This document shows positions 9,636-18,035 of a stretch of DNA of 64,000 nt, piece by piece (within the stretch, counting starts at the first letter, position 1; the number at the start of each line of letters is the position of its first letter). The position numbers were made by a program, and so were the translations under genes. The stretch covers positions 26,535 through 90,534 of the forward strand of contig NZ_FMMP01000025.1 in NCBI RefSeq assembly GCF_900095725.1, given 5' to 3'. Below the pieces are notes generated by a model, which did no database searches, was not told the origin of the DNA, and worked only from the letters and a program-made list of their open reading frames with translations. The stretch comes from Cellulosilyticum sp. I15G10I2. Lineage in GTDB: Bacteria > Bacillota > Clostridia > Lachnospirales > Cellulosilyticaceae.

Positions 9636-9678
9636 AAGCCCTGTGTACTAGACAATAGTATACAGGGCTTTTGTTTTG
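9636..9678. terminator. Bidirectional intrinsic terminator inside a divergent intergenic region
   Basis: A 15-bp stem (AAGCCCTGTGTACTA with TAGTATACAGGGCTT, one G-U) is followed by T-runs on both strands. No annotated gene ends here: the flanking genes diverge. It may end a small untranslated RNA. Confidence 0.7.
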
Positions 9679-9692
9679 CACGTTTTATGCTA

Positions 9693-9721
9693 TTGTAAAA
9701 TAATTATAAATGAATTATACT
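9693..9721 (+). promoter_or_regulatory. Sigma-A-type promoter for the MATE gene
   Basis: TTGTAA (9693-9698), a 17-base spacer and TATACT (9716-9721) lie downstream of the orphan terminator and about 100 bases before the MATE start codon. Confidence 0.55.
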
Positions 9722-9819
9722 AATTTAATTGCAATATTTATTCTGAATGAGGCTATATGACATTACAGATGAATAGTTTATAGGATGTTTCTCTATAGCA
9801 TAAAAAGAAGGAGAATCTA

Positions 9820-11190
9820 ATGGATAGACAAAAAGAATTAAGTGAACAGTCAATTATTAAATTACTTGTTAAATATTCTATTCCTGCCATTATAGGGATG
9901 TTAGTTAACGCTTTATATAATGTAGTAGATAGAATGTTTATAGGCAACATACCAGGAATAGGGGCACTTGCTATTACTGGTGTTGGGATTACTATGCCTA
10001 TTATTACAATCATTCTAGCCTTTGCGTTACTTATAAGTGCAGGTGCAACTGCGAGTATATCTATCAAACTAGGACAAGGAAAAAGGGATGAGGCTGAGGT
10101 TATTCTGGGAAATGCAGTAAGCCTTTCGGTCCTAATAGGTTTTATATTAACAATACTAGGTATCATTTTCTCAGGACAGCTCCTTATGTTATTTGGTGGC
10201 AGCGAAAATACTATTCAATATGGTATAACGTATATTCATATTTTTTTACTAGGCACAACAATTAATCTAGTTGGATTTGCACTTAATCATATTATGAGAG
10301 CAGATGGCAGTCCAAAGATGGCAGCAATTGTTATGGTATCAGGATGTTTGCTGAATATTGTATTAGATGCCCTTTTTATTTTTGTACTTGGTATGGGGAT
10401 TGCAGGTGCAGCCGCTGCAACAATTATTTCACAAATCCTTACAGCAATCTTAGGCATTATATACTTTACAAAAGGAAAATCTCACTTAAAGATTAAAAAA
10501 CAGAATCTTAAAATAACGCTACCTTGTATCAAACCTATTTTAGCAATAGGAAGTGCTCCTTTTATGATGCAGATAGCTATAAGCTTAGTACAGATTATAA
10601 CGAATAATACTTTGAAGGCTACAGGAGAAGAGATTGCCATAGGAGCTATGACGGCAATCATGTCTATTATGATGCTGATCTTAATGCCTCTATTTGGTAT
10701 TAACCAAGGCGCACAACCTATTATAGGGTATAACTATGGGGCAAAGAATTATCAAAGGTCAAAGAAAGCATTACTTTTTTCAGTACTCGGAGGAACCATT
10801 ATTTTAATAGTTGGTTTTATTATTATAGAAACCATGCCGAATACCCTTATTAGATTATTTGATGGAGAGGGTGCTATGATAGATATAGCTGTTCCAGGAC
10901 TACGCATTTATGCTTCAACAATGCCCATTTTAGCAGTTTCTATTGTAGGATCTAATTACTTTCAAGCTATAGGTAAAGCTGGCATTGCAATGTTTTTAAG
11001 CTTGTTAAGACAAGTTATTGTTCTTATCCCTATGTTGTTTATGCTCTCAAGTGTATGGGGGCTAACTGGGGTGTGGCTTGCACAGCCAGTAAGTGATATT
11101 ATTTGTACAGGCGTCATAGCAGGCTTTCTTTTGAAAGAATTTAATACATATAAAGCATCAACACAATCTATGGAATTAGAATCTGTTTAG
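9820..11190 (+). CDS. MATE-family multidrug/metabolite exporter
   Basis: A 456-residue polytopic membrane protein with about twelve hydrophobic segments in two six-helix halves. It begins with the MATE-typical stretch SIIKLLVKYSIPAIIGMLVN and the loop ALYNVVDRMFIGN. The second half starts near residue 240 with GSAPFMMQIA and contains GINQGAQPIIGYNYGA, a pattern strongly conserved in bacterial MATE proteins of the MepA/DinF type. It should export organic cations, drugs or dyes using Na+ or H+ gradients; the substrate cannot be read. It has its own promoter and terminator. Confidence 0.93.
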   Translation: MDRQKELSEQSIIKLLVKYSIPAIIGMLVNALYNVVDRMFIGNIPGIGALAITGVGITMPIITIILAFALLISAGATASISIKLGQGKRDEAEVILGNAVSLSVLIGFILTILGIIFSGQLLMLFGGSENTIQYGITYIHIFLLGTTINLVGFALNHIMRADGSPKMAAIVMVSGCLLNIVLDALFIFVLGMGIAGAAAATIISQILTAILGIIYFTKGKSHLKIKKQNLKITLPCIKPILAIGSAPFMMQIAISLVQIITNNTLKATGEEIAIGAMTAIMSIMMLILMPLFGINQGAQPIIGYNYGAKNYQRSKKALLFSVLGGTIILIVGFIIIETMPNTLIRLFDGEGAMIDIAVPGLRIYASTMPILAVSIVGSNYFQAIGKAGIAMFLSLLRQVIVLIPMLFMLSSVWGLTGVWLAQPVSDIICTGVIAGFLLKEFNTYKASTQSMELESV

Positions 11191-11227
11191 AGATAGCTTA
11201 ATATAATTTTACTAATAAAAGAAAATT

Positions 11228-11272
11228 AAAAAACTGAGTGCTCATCTATCTAGAGGGGCACCCAGTATTTTA
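11228..11272 (+). terminator. Terminator after the MATE gene
   Basis: ACTGAGTGCTC pairs with GGGCACCCAGT with one mismatch around an ~11-base loop, followed by ATTTTAATAT. It lies between convergent genes (MATE and luxS) and may serve both. Confidence 0.6.
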
Positions 11273-11290
11273 ATATAATTTTAATGGAAG

Positions 11291-11770
11291 TTATTCGGGA
11301 TAATTGAGATTTTTATCAGTAAGTTTTAAAAGGGTATTTTCTAAATATTTTTTAGCTTCAAAAACAGCCATAGGTAAGTTTAGATCCAAGTAATTACCAC
11401 AATCTCTTGCACTAGCGCCTGGAATATCCCCATCAAATTTAGCAACAAAGTCAAATAACTCAGTAATAAGGGGTACGATTTCGCTAGAAGAACGGCTGCC
11501 TTTTAAGATCAGGTAAAAACCTGTTCTGCATCCCATAGGTCCAAAATAAATAACATCTTTTTCAAATACCGAATGATTACGTAAAAATGTAGCACCAATA
11601 TGCTCAATAGCATGGATTTCTGCTGTATTCATAACAGGTTCTAGATTAGGGGCCTTCATACGCAGATCATAAGTTGTTAGTGGCATTTCTTCTATATAAT
11701 CAATCCTAGACACATAAATGCCTGGCAATAAATCTAAATGATTAACATTAAAGCTTGCTATTTTTTTCAT
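11291..11770 (-). CDS. luxS: S-ribosylhomocysteine lyase LuxS
   Basis: A 159-residue LuxS, the normal length. It cleaves S-ribosylhomocysteine to homocysteine and DPD, the AI-2 precursor, in the activated methyl cycle. The zinc-binding HxxEH motif is present (HAIEH, His53, Glu56, His57), with the third ligand Cys124 in RDCGNYLDL and the catalytic Cys81 in GPMGCRTGFY. No pfs (nucleosidase) gene is adjacent, so the cycle's first step must be encoded elsewhere. It stands alone, divergent from trpS. Confidence 0.97.
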   Translation of the reverse strand: MKKIASFNVNHLDLLPGIYVSRIDYIEEMPLTTYDLRMKAPNLEPVMNTAEIHAIEHIGATFLRNHSVFEKDVIYFGPMGCRTGFYLILKGSRSSSEIVPLITELFDFVAKFDGDIPGASARDCGNYLDLNLPMAVFEAKKYLENTLLKLTDKNLNYPE

Positions 11771-11912
11771 AAAAACATCCCTTCTTATCTATAGATAATT
11801 TTATTATATACTATAATGATAGTATTCGTACATAACTAATGACATTTTCCTTGATTTCACATGGATTGTTTGATAACATTGAATAAGATTACTAAGTTAA
11901 GAGGTGCACAAA

Positions 11913-12920
11913 ATGAGTGAGCAAAAAAAGGTCATTTTTAGCGGTATGCAGCCGTCAGGGGTTATTACATTAGGCAATTATCTTGGGGCGCTAAAAAATT
12001 GGACAAACCTTCAAGATGAATATAATTGTTTGTATTGTATAGTAGATATGCATGCTATAACTGTAAGACAAGATCCTGCTGTCCTTAGAAAGAATTCAAG
12101 AGACTTACTAATGCTTTATATAGCAGCAGGTTTAGATCCAGAAAAAAATGTTATTTATATGCAGTCACATGTTTCAGGACATGCAGAACTCGCATGGATT
12201 TTAAACTGTTTTACTTATATGGGAGAGCTTAACCGTATGACACAGTTTAAAGATAAGTCTCAAAAGCATAGTGATAATGTAAATGTAGGTTTGTTTGCTT
12301 ATCCAGCATTAATGGCAGCAGATATTTTATTATATCAAACGGATTTAGTTCCAGTAGGAGTAGATCAAAAGCAGCATTTAGAACTAGCCCGGGATATAGC
12401 CATACGTTTTAATAATACGCATGGAGATACTTTTAAGGTACCAGAGCCTTATATTTCAAAGGTAGGCGCTAAGATTATGAGTCTTCAGGATCCAACTAAA
12501 AAAATGTCTAAATCAGATGAAGATACCAATGCTTCAGTTTCTATTTTAGATGATCCTGATACTATTGTGCGTAAATTTAAACGAGCTGTTACAGATTCAG
12601 ATACCGTAGTACGTTTTGACCCTGAGAATAAACCAGGAGTAAGCAATCTAATGACAATTTACAGCGTTGCAACGGGAATGACAATGCAGCAGATAGAGAC
12701 AGAATTTGAAGGCCAAGGATATGGTAGCTTTAAACTTAAAGTTGCAGAAGCAGTGGTAGAAGAACTTAGGCCGCTTCAAGATAAATTCAAGCAGCTTGCT
12801 AAAGATAAGACTTATATAGATACGATTATTAAGAAAAATGCAGAAACAGCTAATTATTTAGCTGCAAAAACCCTAAGAAAAGTACAGAAAAAGGTTGGAT
12901 TTGTACCCATTAGCAGATAA
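11913..12920 (+). CDS. trpS: Tryptophanyl-tRNA synthetase
   Basis: A 335-residue class I aminoacyl-tRNA synthetase that charges tRNA-Trp. The HIGH-like element is in SGMQPSGVITLGNYLGA and the KMSKS loop reads KKMSKSDEDTNA. The start at 11913 is preferred because GAGGTG lies six bases before it; a GTG three codons upstream sits inside that ribosome site. The 140-base gap to luxS shows no T-box leader, so tryptophan-tRNA control by that route is unlikely. Confidence 0.96.
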   Translation: MSEQKKVIFSGMQPSGVITLGNYLGALKNWTNLQDEYNCLYCIVDMHAITVRQDPAVLRKNSRDLLMLYIAAGLDPEKNVIYMQSHVSGHAELAWILNCFTYMGELNRMTQFKDKSQKHSDNVNVGLFAYPALMAADILLYQTDLVPVGVDQKQHLELARDIAIRFNNTHGDTFKVPEPYISKVGAKIMSLQDPTKKMSKSDEDTNASVSILDDPDTIVRKFKRAVTDSDTVVRFDPENKPGVSNLMTIYSVATGMTMQQIETEFEGQGYGSFKLKVAEAVVEELRPLQDKFKQLAKDKTYIDTIIKKNAETANYLAAKTLRKVQKKVGFVPISR

Positions 12921-12956
12921 GCTCAGACAGAGCTTAATAGAATTGTTTAAGGGGTG

Positions 12957-13014
12957 CTGATTAATATATAAAAAAAAAGACATTGGCCAATGTCTTTTTT
13001 TTATATATTAATCA
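12957..13014. terminator. ~58-base near-perfect palindrome shared by trpS and the YitT gene
   Basis: The arms differ only by one A in an A9/T8 pair, and the centre is GACATTGGCCAATGTC with essentially no loop. With A8-9/T8 flanks it reads as an intrinsic terminator on both strands. Its right arm runs past the stop codon of the convergent YitT-family gene. Confidence 0.8.
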
Positions 13015-13868
13015 GTGTCTAGATGCAAAAATCCTTTGCCTTTGCCAATAACTTGAGCTGTTTCAGAAACAGTCATAAAAGCATTAGGATCGTGTTTTAG
13101 TATAAGCTGTTTAACTTTGGCCACTTCTCGAAGTCCAACAGTAGTATATAATATATATTTAGGCCGCGTTGTATAAGCCCCTATAGCAGGGATAACAGTG
13201 ACACCACGGTGTACATTTTGAATAATATGATTTGAAATGGCTTCATAATGTTCACTGTCCGTAATAATAAACAGAGTACGTTTATGATTGATACCGTCTA
13301 CTACAAAGTTCGTTATTCTACTCCCTATGAACATCGTGCTGATGGTCGTTACTGCAATATCAACACCGAATAAAAAGATGGATAAGAGAATAATAAAATT
13401 ATTGATAAAAAAAGTAACTGTAGCCATATTAATAGAAAAATATTTATTGACTATTTTAGCAATAATATCTATGCCGCCAGTAGAACCATCTGACTTAAAG
13501 ATAATGCCTATACCAGCTCCATACAAGAAACCACCTATTACAAGAATTGAAAGAATATTGTTTGTGTGAATGATAAGAGAACTTGTAAGCTCGAGCCACA
13601 AAGACAACATAATCATGCCAAATACGCTATAGCTCAGATAAGTTTTTTTTAAAAAAAATGAGCCTATTATAAAAAGAGGAATATTTAAAATAAGTACAAC
13701 AAGACTTACTTTAAAATTAAAAATAAAATGAAAGAGAATTGCAATACCGGTAACGCCACCGCTAAGGAGTTTGTTAGGGACAAATATGCCATTAATAGCA
13801 ATGCTTATTAATAAAGTTCCGAAGATAATACTTAGTATGCGTTTTATATTAAATAAATGATCGTTCAT
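13008..13868 (-). CDS. YitT-family membrane protein (DUF161/DUF2179)
   Basis: A 286-residue protein with five or six N-terminal transmembrane segments, including NGIFVPNKLLSGGVTGIAIL. A C-terminal soluble DUF2179 domain starts near residue 200 (RTLFIITDSEHYEAISNHII; then HRGVTVIPAIGAYT), with the family-typical ITDSE and GAYT motifs. YitT proteins are conserved in Firmicutes; their transport or sensing role is not established. Transcribed alone. AATAAATGATCG at the start offers GGGGAGATAAA as ribosome site. Confidence 0.88.
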   Translation of the reverse strand: MNDHLFNIKRILSIIFGTLLISIAINGIFVPNKLLSGGVTGIAILFHFIFNFKVSLVVLILNIPLFIIGSFFLKKTYLSYSVFGMIMLSLWLELTSSLIIHTNNILSILVIGGFLYGAGIGIIFKSDGSTGGIDIIAKIVNKYFSINMATVTFFINNFIILLSIFLFGVDIAVTTISTMFIGSRITNFVVDGINHKRTLFIITDSEHYEAISNHIIQNVHRGVTVIPAIGAYTTRPKYILYTTVGLREVAKVKQLILKHDPNAFMTVSETAQVIGKGKGFLHLDTD

Positions 13869-14102
13869 TTTATCTCCCCATGTGTACTTTTAGATTTGTG
13901 TAGTTAAAAGTAACTTAAAGTTTTAACTTAAAATTTTAGTCTATTGAGCTTGATTTTAAAGTAATATCATAGTCTATAAGACTGTATGTACTACTAATAT
14001 ATGAAATTAAGGCTTTTAAAATACGTATAATACTGTATAATAATAGCATTGAAGGCATCTTAAATCAATCATTTATCAACTTAAAATAGAAGGGGAATAA
14101 AA

Positions 14103-14825
14103 ATGAAAATTTTAGCAGATACGCACGTCCATACCCTAGCAAGCGGTCATGCTTACAGTACAGTAGATGAAATAATAAGAGAAGCCAGTAGAAAAGGTAC
14201 GAAGCTTGTTGCCATTACGGACCATACAAGTGGAATGCCGGGAGGAGCCCATGATTTTCATTTTATGAATCTACGGGCAATACCGGAAGAAATATATGGT
14301 GTAAAAGTCCTTAGAGGCGCAGAAATTAATATTATCGATTATGAAGGCAATGTAGATGCCCAAGAAGAGATTATGAATGAAGTAGATATGGTGATTGCAA
14401 GTCTTCATCCGCCATGTATTGCTTTTGCAAAAAAAGAGGCAGTTACAAGCTGTATTGAAAAGGTTATGCAAAATCCTTTAATCCATATTATAGGGCATCC
14501 TGGAGACGCTAGATATCCACTGGATTTTGAAAGAATTGTGAAAATGTCTAAAGAAACAGGCACACTCCTTGAGATTAATAACGCTTCACTCAAACCATCA
14601 AGTTTCAGACCCGGGGTTAGGGAAAGCTTGATTGAAATGCTGCATTATTGTATAAAATACCAAACACATGTTGTAGTAGGTTCTGATGCGCACATTGCTT
14701 ATGATGTAGGAGAATTTAAGGAATCTTATAATTTGCTTCAAGAACTGAACTTTCCAAAAGAACTAGTTATAAATACTGATGTAGAAGCACTTCTTACATT
14801 TATTTCAAAAAAGCGATTGAAATAA
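14103..14825 (+). CDS. PHP-domain phosphoesterase, YcdX type
   Basis: A 240-residue metal-dependent hydrolase with the PHP motifs in order: DTHVHTLASGHAYST (first His pair), ITDHTSGMPGG, RGAEINI, SLHPP, GHPGD and GSDAHIAYD near the C-terminus. These bind a trinuclear metal centre in YcdX-like phosphatases. The physiological substrate is not known for most members. The start is preceded by AGAAGGGG. The following yerC-like gene lies 46 bases downstream and may be co-transcribed. Confidence 0.9.
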   Translation: MKILADTHVHTLASGHAYSTVDEIIREASRKGTKLVAITDHTSGMPGGAHDFHFMNLRAIPEEIYGVKVLRGAEINIIDYEGNVDAQEEIMNEVDMVIASLHPPCIAFAKKEAVTSCIEKVMQNPLIHIIGHPGDARYPLDFERIVKMSKETGTLLEINNASLKPSSFRPGVRESLIEMLHYCIKYQTHVVVGSDAHIAYDVGEFKESYNLLQELNFPKELVINTDVEALLTFISKKRLK

Positions 14826-14871
14826 AGAGTTCCATACTGTAAAATGTTAAAGTGAAGAAGATAGCGAGGAG

Positions 14872-15174
14872 ATGAATGAGCCTATTATGAACTCAAAGAT
14901 TAAAGATGATTTAACGGATAAGTTATTTGAGGCTATTTTAACACTGGATACAGTAGAAGAATGTTATGCTTTTTTTGAAGATATATGTACAGTTCATGAA
15001 ATTAAGTCCCTTGCACAACGGTTGGAAGTCGCTAAGATGTTACAAGACAAAAGGACTTATATAGAAATCCAACAGGTGACTGGCGCTTCAACAGCGACTA
15101 TCAGCAGAGTTAATCGATGTCTGAGCTATGGTTCAGATGGGTATAAAGTCGTGCTAGACAGAGTGAAAAAATAA
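14872..15174 (+). CDS. YerC/YecD-type TrpR-like DNA-binding protein
   Basis: A 100-residue (or 95-residue) all-helical protein of the TrpR superfamily as found in Firmicutes. The helix-turn-helix is in EIQQVTGASTATISRVNRCL. Family members usually start at MNSK, which here is the in-frame ATG at 14887. The ATG at 14872 directly abuts GAGGAG, whereas the one at 14887 is 15 bases away, so the start is ambiguous. It precedes pcrA across a clear terminator. Its regulatory target is not visible. Confidence 0.85.
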   Translation: MNEPIMNSKIKDDLTDKLFEAILTLDTVEECYAFFEDICTVHEIKSLAQRLEVAKMLQDKRTYIEIQQVTGASTATISRVNRCLSYGSDGYKVVLDRVKK

Positions 15175-15236
15175 GCAGTTTCTGGCAAATAGATACACAT
15201 GCTGTTGCAAGCTATAATGTATTACTAATCCGTAGT

Positions 15237-15270
15237 GGCAGGCCCCTTAAAGAGCCTGCCGTTTTGTGTT
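15237..15270 (+). terminator. Terminator after the YerC-like gene
   Basis: GGCAGGC pairs with GCCTGCC around a 10-base loop, followed by GTTTTGTGTT. Confidence 0.8.
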
Positions 15271-15325
15271 AGTCTAAAAAGCATAAGCTTATCTTCCAAG
15301 TTTAAAATAAAGGAGAAATAAGGAT

Positions 15326-17596
15326 ATGGATTTTACTAAAGGATTAAATGATATGCAAAAAGAGGCTGTACTTCATACAGAAGGACCACTTCTTATATTG
15401 GCAGGAGCAGGCTCAGGCAAAACAAGGGTTCTAACTCATCGTATTGCCCATTTAGTAGAAAATAAAGGCGTAGCACCATGGTCAGTTCTTGCCATTACTT
15501 TTACGAATAAAGCAGCAAAAGAAATGAAAGAAAGAGTAGCTGCTTTAATTGGAGAAGAAATGGCCGATGATATGTGGGTTAGTACTTTCCATGCAATGTG
15601 CGTACGTATTTTAAGAAGATATTCAGAAAAGCTAGGATATGGCAGATATTTCACTATTTATGACACCGCTGATCAAAAATCTCTTTTAAAAGATATCCTA
15701 AAGCTTCTTAATGTTAATGAAAAAAATTTCCCAGTAGGTACAGTATTAGGCGCCATAAGCAGTAAAAAAAATGAACTTATTACAACAGATATGGCCACAA
15801 AAAGAGCAGCTGAGGATTATAGAGAAAAGATTATAGCCCAAGTTTATGCAGCTTATCAGAAAAAATTAAAGGATAATAATGCGATGGACTTTGACGATCT
15901 TTTAATGAATGCTTATTTACTCCTAAGAGATCACGCGGACGTACTTAACTATTATCAAAATAAATTTAAATATATCTTAGTAGATGAATATCAAGATACA
16001 AACGGTGCACAGTATCAGCTCGTAGAAATGTTGGCAAAGGCGCATCATAATCTTTGTGTAGTGGGAGATGATGATCAGTCTATTTATGGCTGGAGAGGAG
16101 CGGATATCAGCAATATACTGGACTTTGAGAAAGATTTTGCAGCAACAACAGTCATTAAACTTGAACAAAATTATCGTTCCACTAAAAACATATTAGAGGC
16201 TGCAAATCGAGTAGTTGCCTACAATAAAGGGAGAAAACCTAAAAAACTTTGGACAGATAACGAAGACGGTCAAACGATTACTATAGTACCAGCAACTAAT
16301 GAATATAGAGAAGCGGAAGCTATTGCAAAAAACATCGTAAAGAGTATTGAAGAAGGAGAAAGAGATTATAGAGAATTTGCTATTTTATACCGTACTAATG
16401 CGCAGTCCCGTGTGCTTGAGGAAAAAATGGTAGAAAACTCTATACCCTATAGACTTCTTGGCGGAACAAGATTCTATGAGAGAAAAGAAATTAAAGACTT
16501 AGTCAGCTACCTTAAAGTGGTGGCGAACATAAAAGATGATGTGGCTATAAAACGTATTATTAATGTTCCCAAAAGAGGGGTAGGGGCAGCTAGTGTTAAT
16601 ACCCTGACTGATTATGCCCTAAGACAAAACATGGATTTTTTTGAAGCAGCCAGACTTTCAAAAGAACTTGGTATACTAGGGAATGGGCCTAGTCAAAAAG
16701 TTTTAAGCTTTGCAGTACTTATAGAAGAGTTACAGCAAGCTGCAGCTTCAAACAATATCCAAGCGTTACTTGAACTCATTATAGAAAAAACTGATTATTT
16801 AAACTACATTCGTCAAACAGAAGCTGAAACGGCAGAAGATCGTTTAAGAAATATCGAGGAGCTTATTGCAAAGACGATGCATTATATGAGCCATGCCGAG
16901 GAGCCTAGATTAGATGAATTTTTAGAAGAAGTTGCACTTGTAGCAGATATTGATAATTACGATGAAGATAGTAACTCGGTAGTACTTATGACGCTACATA
17001 GTGCCAAAGGACTTGAGTTTCCTGTCGTGTTTATGCCAGGGGTAGAAGAAGGGCTCTTTCCAAGCTATATGAGCCTTACAGAGGGAGACGATAAATTAGA
17101 GGAAGAAAGAAGATTATGTTATGTGGGCATTACAAGAGCCAGAGAAAAACTATATATTCTTCACGCAGAACAGCGAACACTTTTTGGACGTACACAGTAC
17201 AGTTTACCTTCTAGATTTATCAGAGAACTTGGAAGAGGAGAATCAAGACTGCAAAAATCTCAGGAAGACTCCAAAAGTCTTAGAACCTTTGAGACAAAGT
17301 CTGCAAATGAGAAAAAAACGTTTGTTACTAAAGAAATACCTAAGCCTACTATGCCGTCTTTTAGGAGTAAAGGACCTATAGGCCATAATCTAGGACATGC
17401 ACCTTCTAAAATAGAAAATTTACCTCAGCCCATTTTAGATTTTACGGAAGGTGATATTGTAAAGCATAAGATGTTTGGGCAAGGAACTATTAAACAAATT
17501 GACAAAATTAAAGATGATGTATTTGTGACAATTAGCTTTCAAAGTGGTGAAATAAGACAGTTAAGTACAAGGTTTGCTAAACTACAAAAGTTATAA
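15326..17596 (+). CDS. pcrA: ATP-dependent DNA helicase PcrA (UvrD/Rep family)
   Basis: A 756-residue superfamily 1A 3'-5' helicase for repair, rolling-circle replication and removal of RecA from DNA. The motifs appear in order: Q-motif LNDMQKEAV, Walker A AGAGSGKT, motif Ia TFTNKAAKEMKER, Walker B VDEYQDTN, motif III VVGDDDQSIYGWRGA, motif IV QNYRST, motif V TLHSAKGLEFP and motif VI YVGITRAREKL. The C-terminal ~60 residues form the Tudor-like domain (GDIVKHKMFGQGTI) that PcrA uses to contact RNA polymerase. AAGGAG lies nine bases upstream of the ATG. Confidence 0.97.
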   Translation: MDFTKGLNDMQKEAVLHTEGPLLILAGAGSGKTRVLTHRIAHLVENKGVAPWSVLAITFTNKAAKEMKERVAALIGEEMADDMWVSTFHAMCVRILRRYSEKLGYGRYFTIYDTADQKSLLKDILKLLNVNEKNFPVGTVLGAISSKKNELITTDMATKRAAEDYREKIIAQVYAAYQKKLKDNNAMDFDDLLMNAYLLLRDHADVLNYYQNKFKYILVDEYQDTNGAQYQLVEMLAKAHHNLCVVGDDDQSIYGWRGADISNILDFEKDFAATTVIKLEQNYRSTKNILEAANRVVAYNKGRKPKKLWTDNEDGQTITIVPATNEYREAEAIAKNIVKSIEEGERDYREFAILYRTNAQSRVLEEKMVENSIPYRLLGGTRFYERKEIKDLVSYLKVVANIKDDVAIKRIINVPKRGVGAASVNTLTDYALRQNMDFFEAARLSKELGILGNGPSQKVLSFAVLIEELQQAAASNNIQALLELIIEKTDYLNYIRQTEAETAEDRLRNIEELIAKTMHYMSHAEEPRLDEFLEEVALVADIDNYDEDSNSVVLMTLHSAKGLEFPVVFMPGVEEGLFPSYMSLTEGDDKLEEERRLCYVGITRAREKLYILHAEQRTLFGRTQYSLPSRFIRELGRGESRLQKSQEDSKSLRTFETKSANEKKTFVTKEIPKPTMPSFRSKGPIGHNLGHAPSKIENLPQPILDFTEGDIVKHKMFGQGTIKQIDKIKDDVFVTISFQSGEIRQLSTRFAKLQKL

Positions 17597-17742
17597 TTTT
17601 AATAAGTAACAGTTTTAATTATTTTGTATAGTAAATAGTGCATATTTAGGAATAAATAATTGATTAATAAATAACGAAGTGATAAAATAAGCTTAAATGC
17701 TATACAATATGTTATATTGTGTTAAGGAAGTGTGAATCCTAT

Positions 17743-17931
17743 ATGCTATTACAAGAACTCATTAAGAACACGGAAAATTTTTTAAAACTTGCAGAGGATA
17801 TGTATAAAAGCGGAAGGCTGACATCTGAGGAATATGATGAAATGACATTTATTAAGAGGAATTTTGTAGATCAAGCTAGATGTCATACACTTGGGACTAA
17901 ACTTATGCAGCGCTACAAACAAAAAAAATAA
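17743..17931 (+). CDS. Small conserved-looking hypothetical protein
   Basis: A 62-residue, helix-rich, charged protein (MLLQELIKNTENFLKLAEDM then YKSGRLTSEEYDEMTFIKRN). It lies between pcrA and ligA and shares their strand. AAGGAAG lies 12 bases upstream of the chosen ATG; an in-frame GTG eight codons earlier would put that sequence inside the gene. I do not recognise a family. The location suggests, but does not show, a DNA-related role. Confidence 0.6.
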   Translation: MLLQELIKNTENFLKLAEDMYKSGRLTSEEYDEMTFIKRNFVDQARCHTLGTKLMQRYKQKK

Positions 17932-17940
17932 TAATATGAA

Positions 17941-17984
17941 GAGCTCCTTAAAAGTATTAATTTTAGTGCTTTAGGGAGCTTTAC
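17941..17984 (+). terminator. Weak terminator-like hairpin before ligA
   Basis: AGCTCCTTAAA pairs imperfectly with TTTAGGGAGCT; only TTTACT follows. It may partly separate the small upstream gene from ligA. Confidence 0.45.
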
Positions 17985-18035
17985 TAATAGTCTTATAACC
18001 TATAAAATATAAAGTATTTAAGTTAGGAGAAGTTT

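Noticed and set aside
11771..11912. Possible T-box leader before trpS
   Set aside because: The gap is too short and lacks the T-box sequence and an antiterminator/terminator pair.
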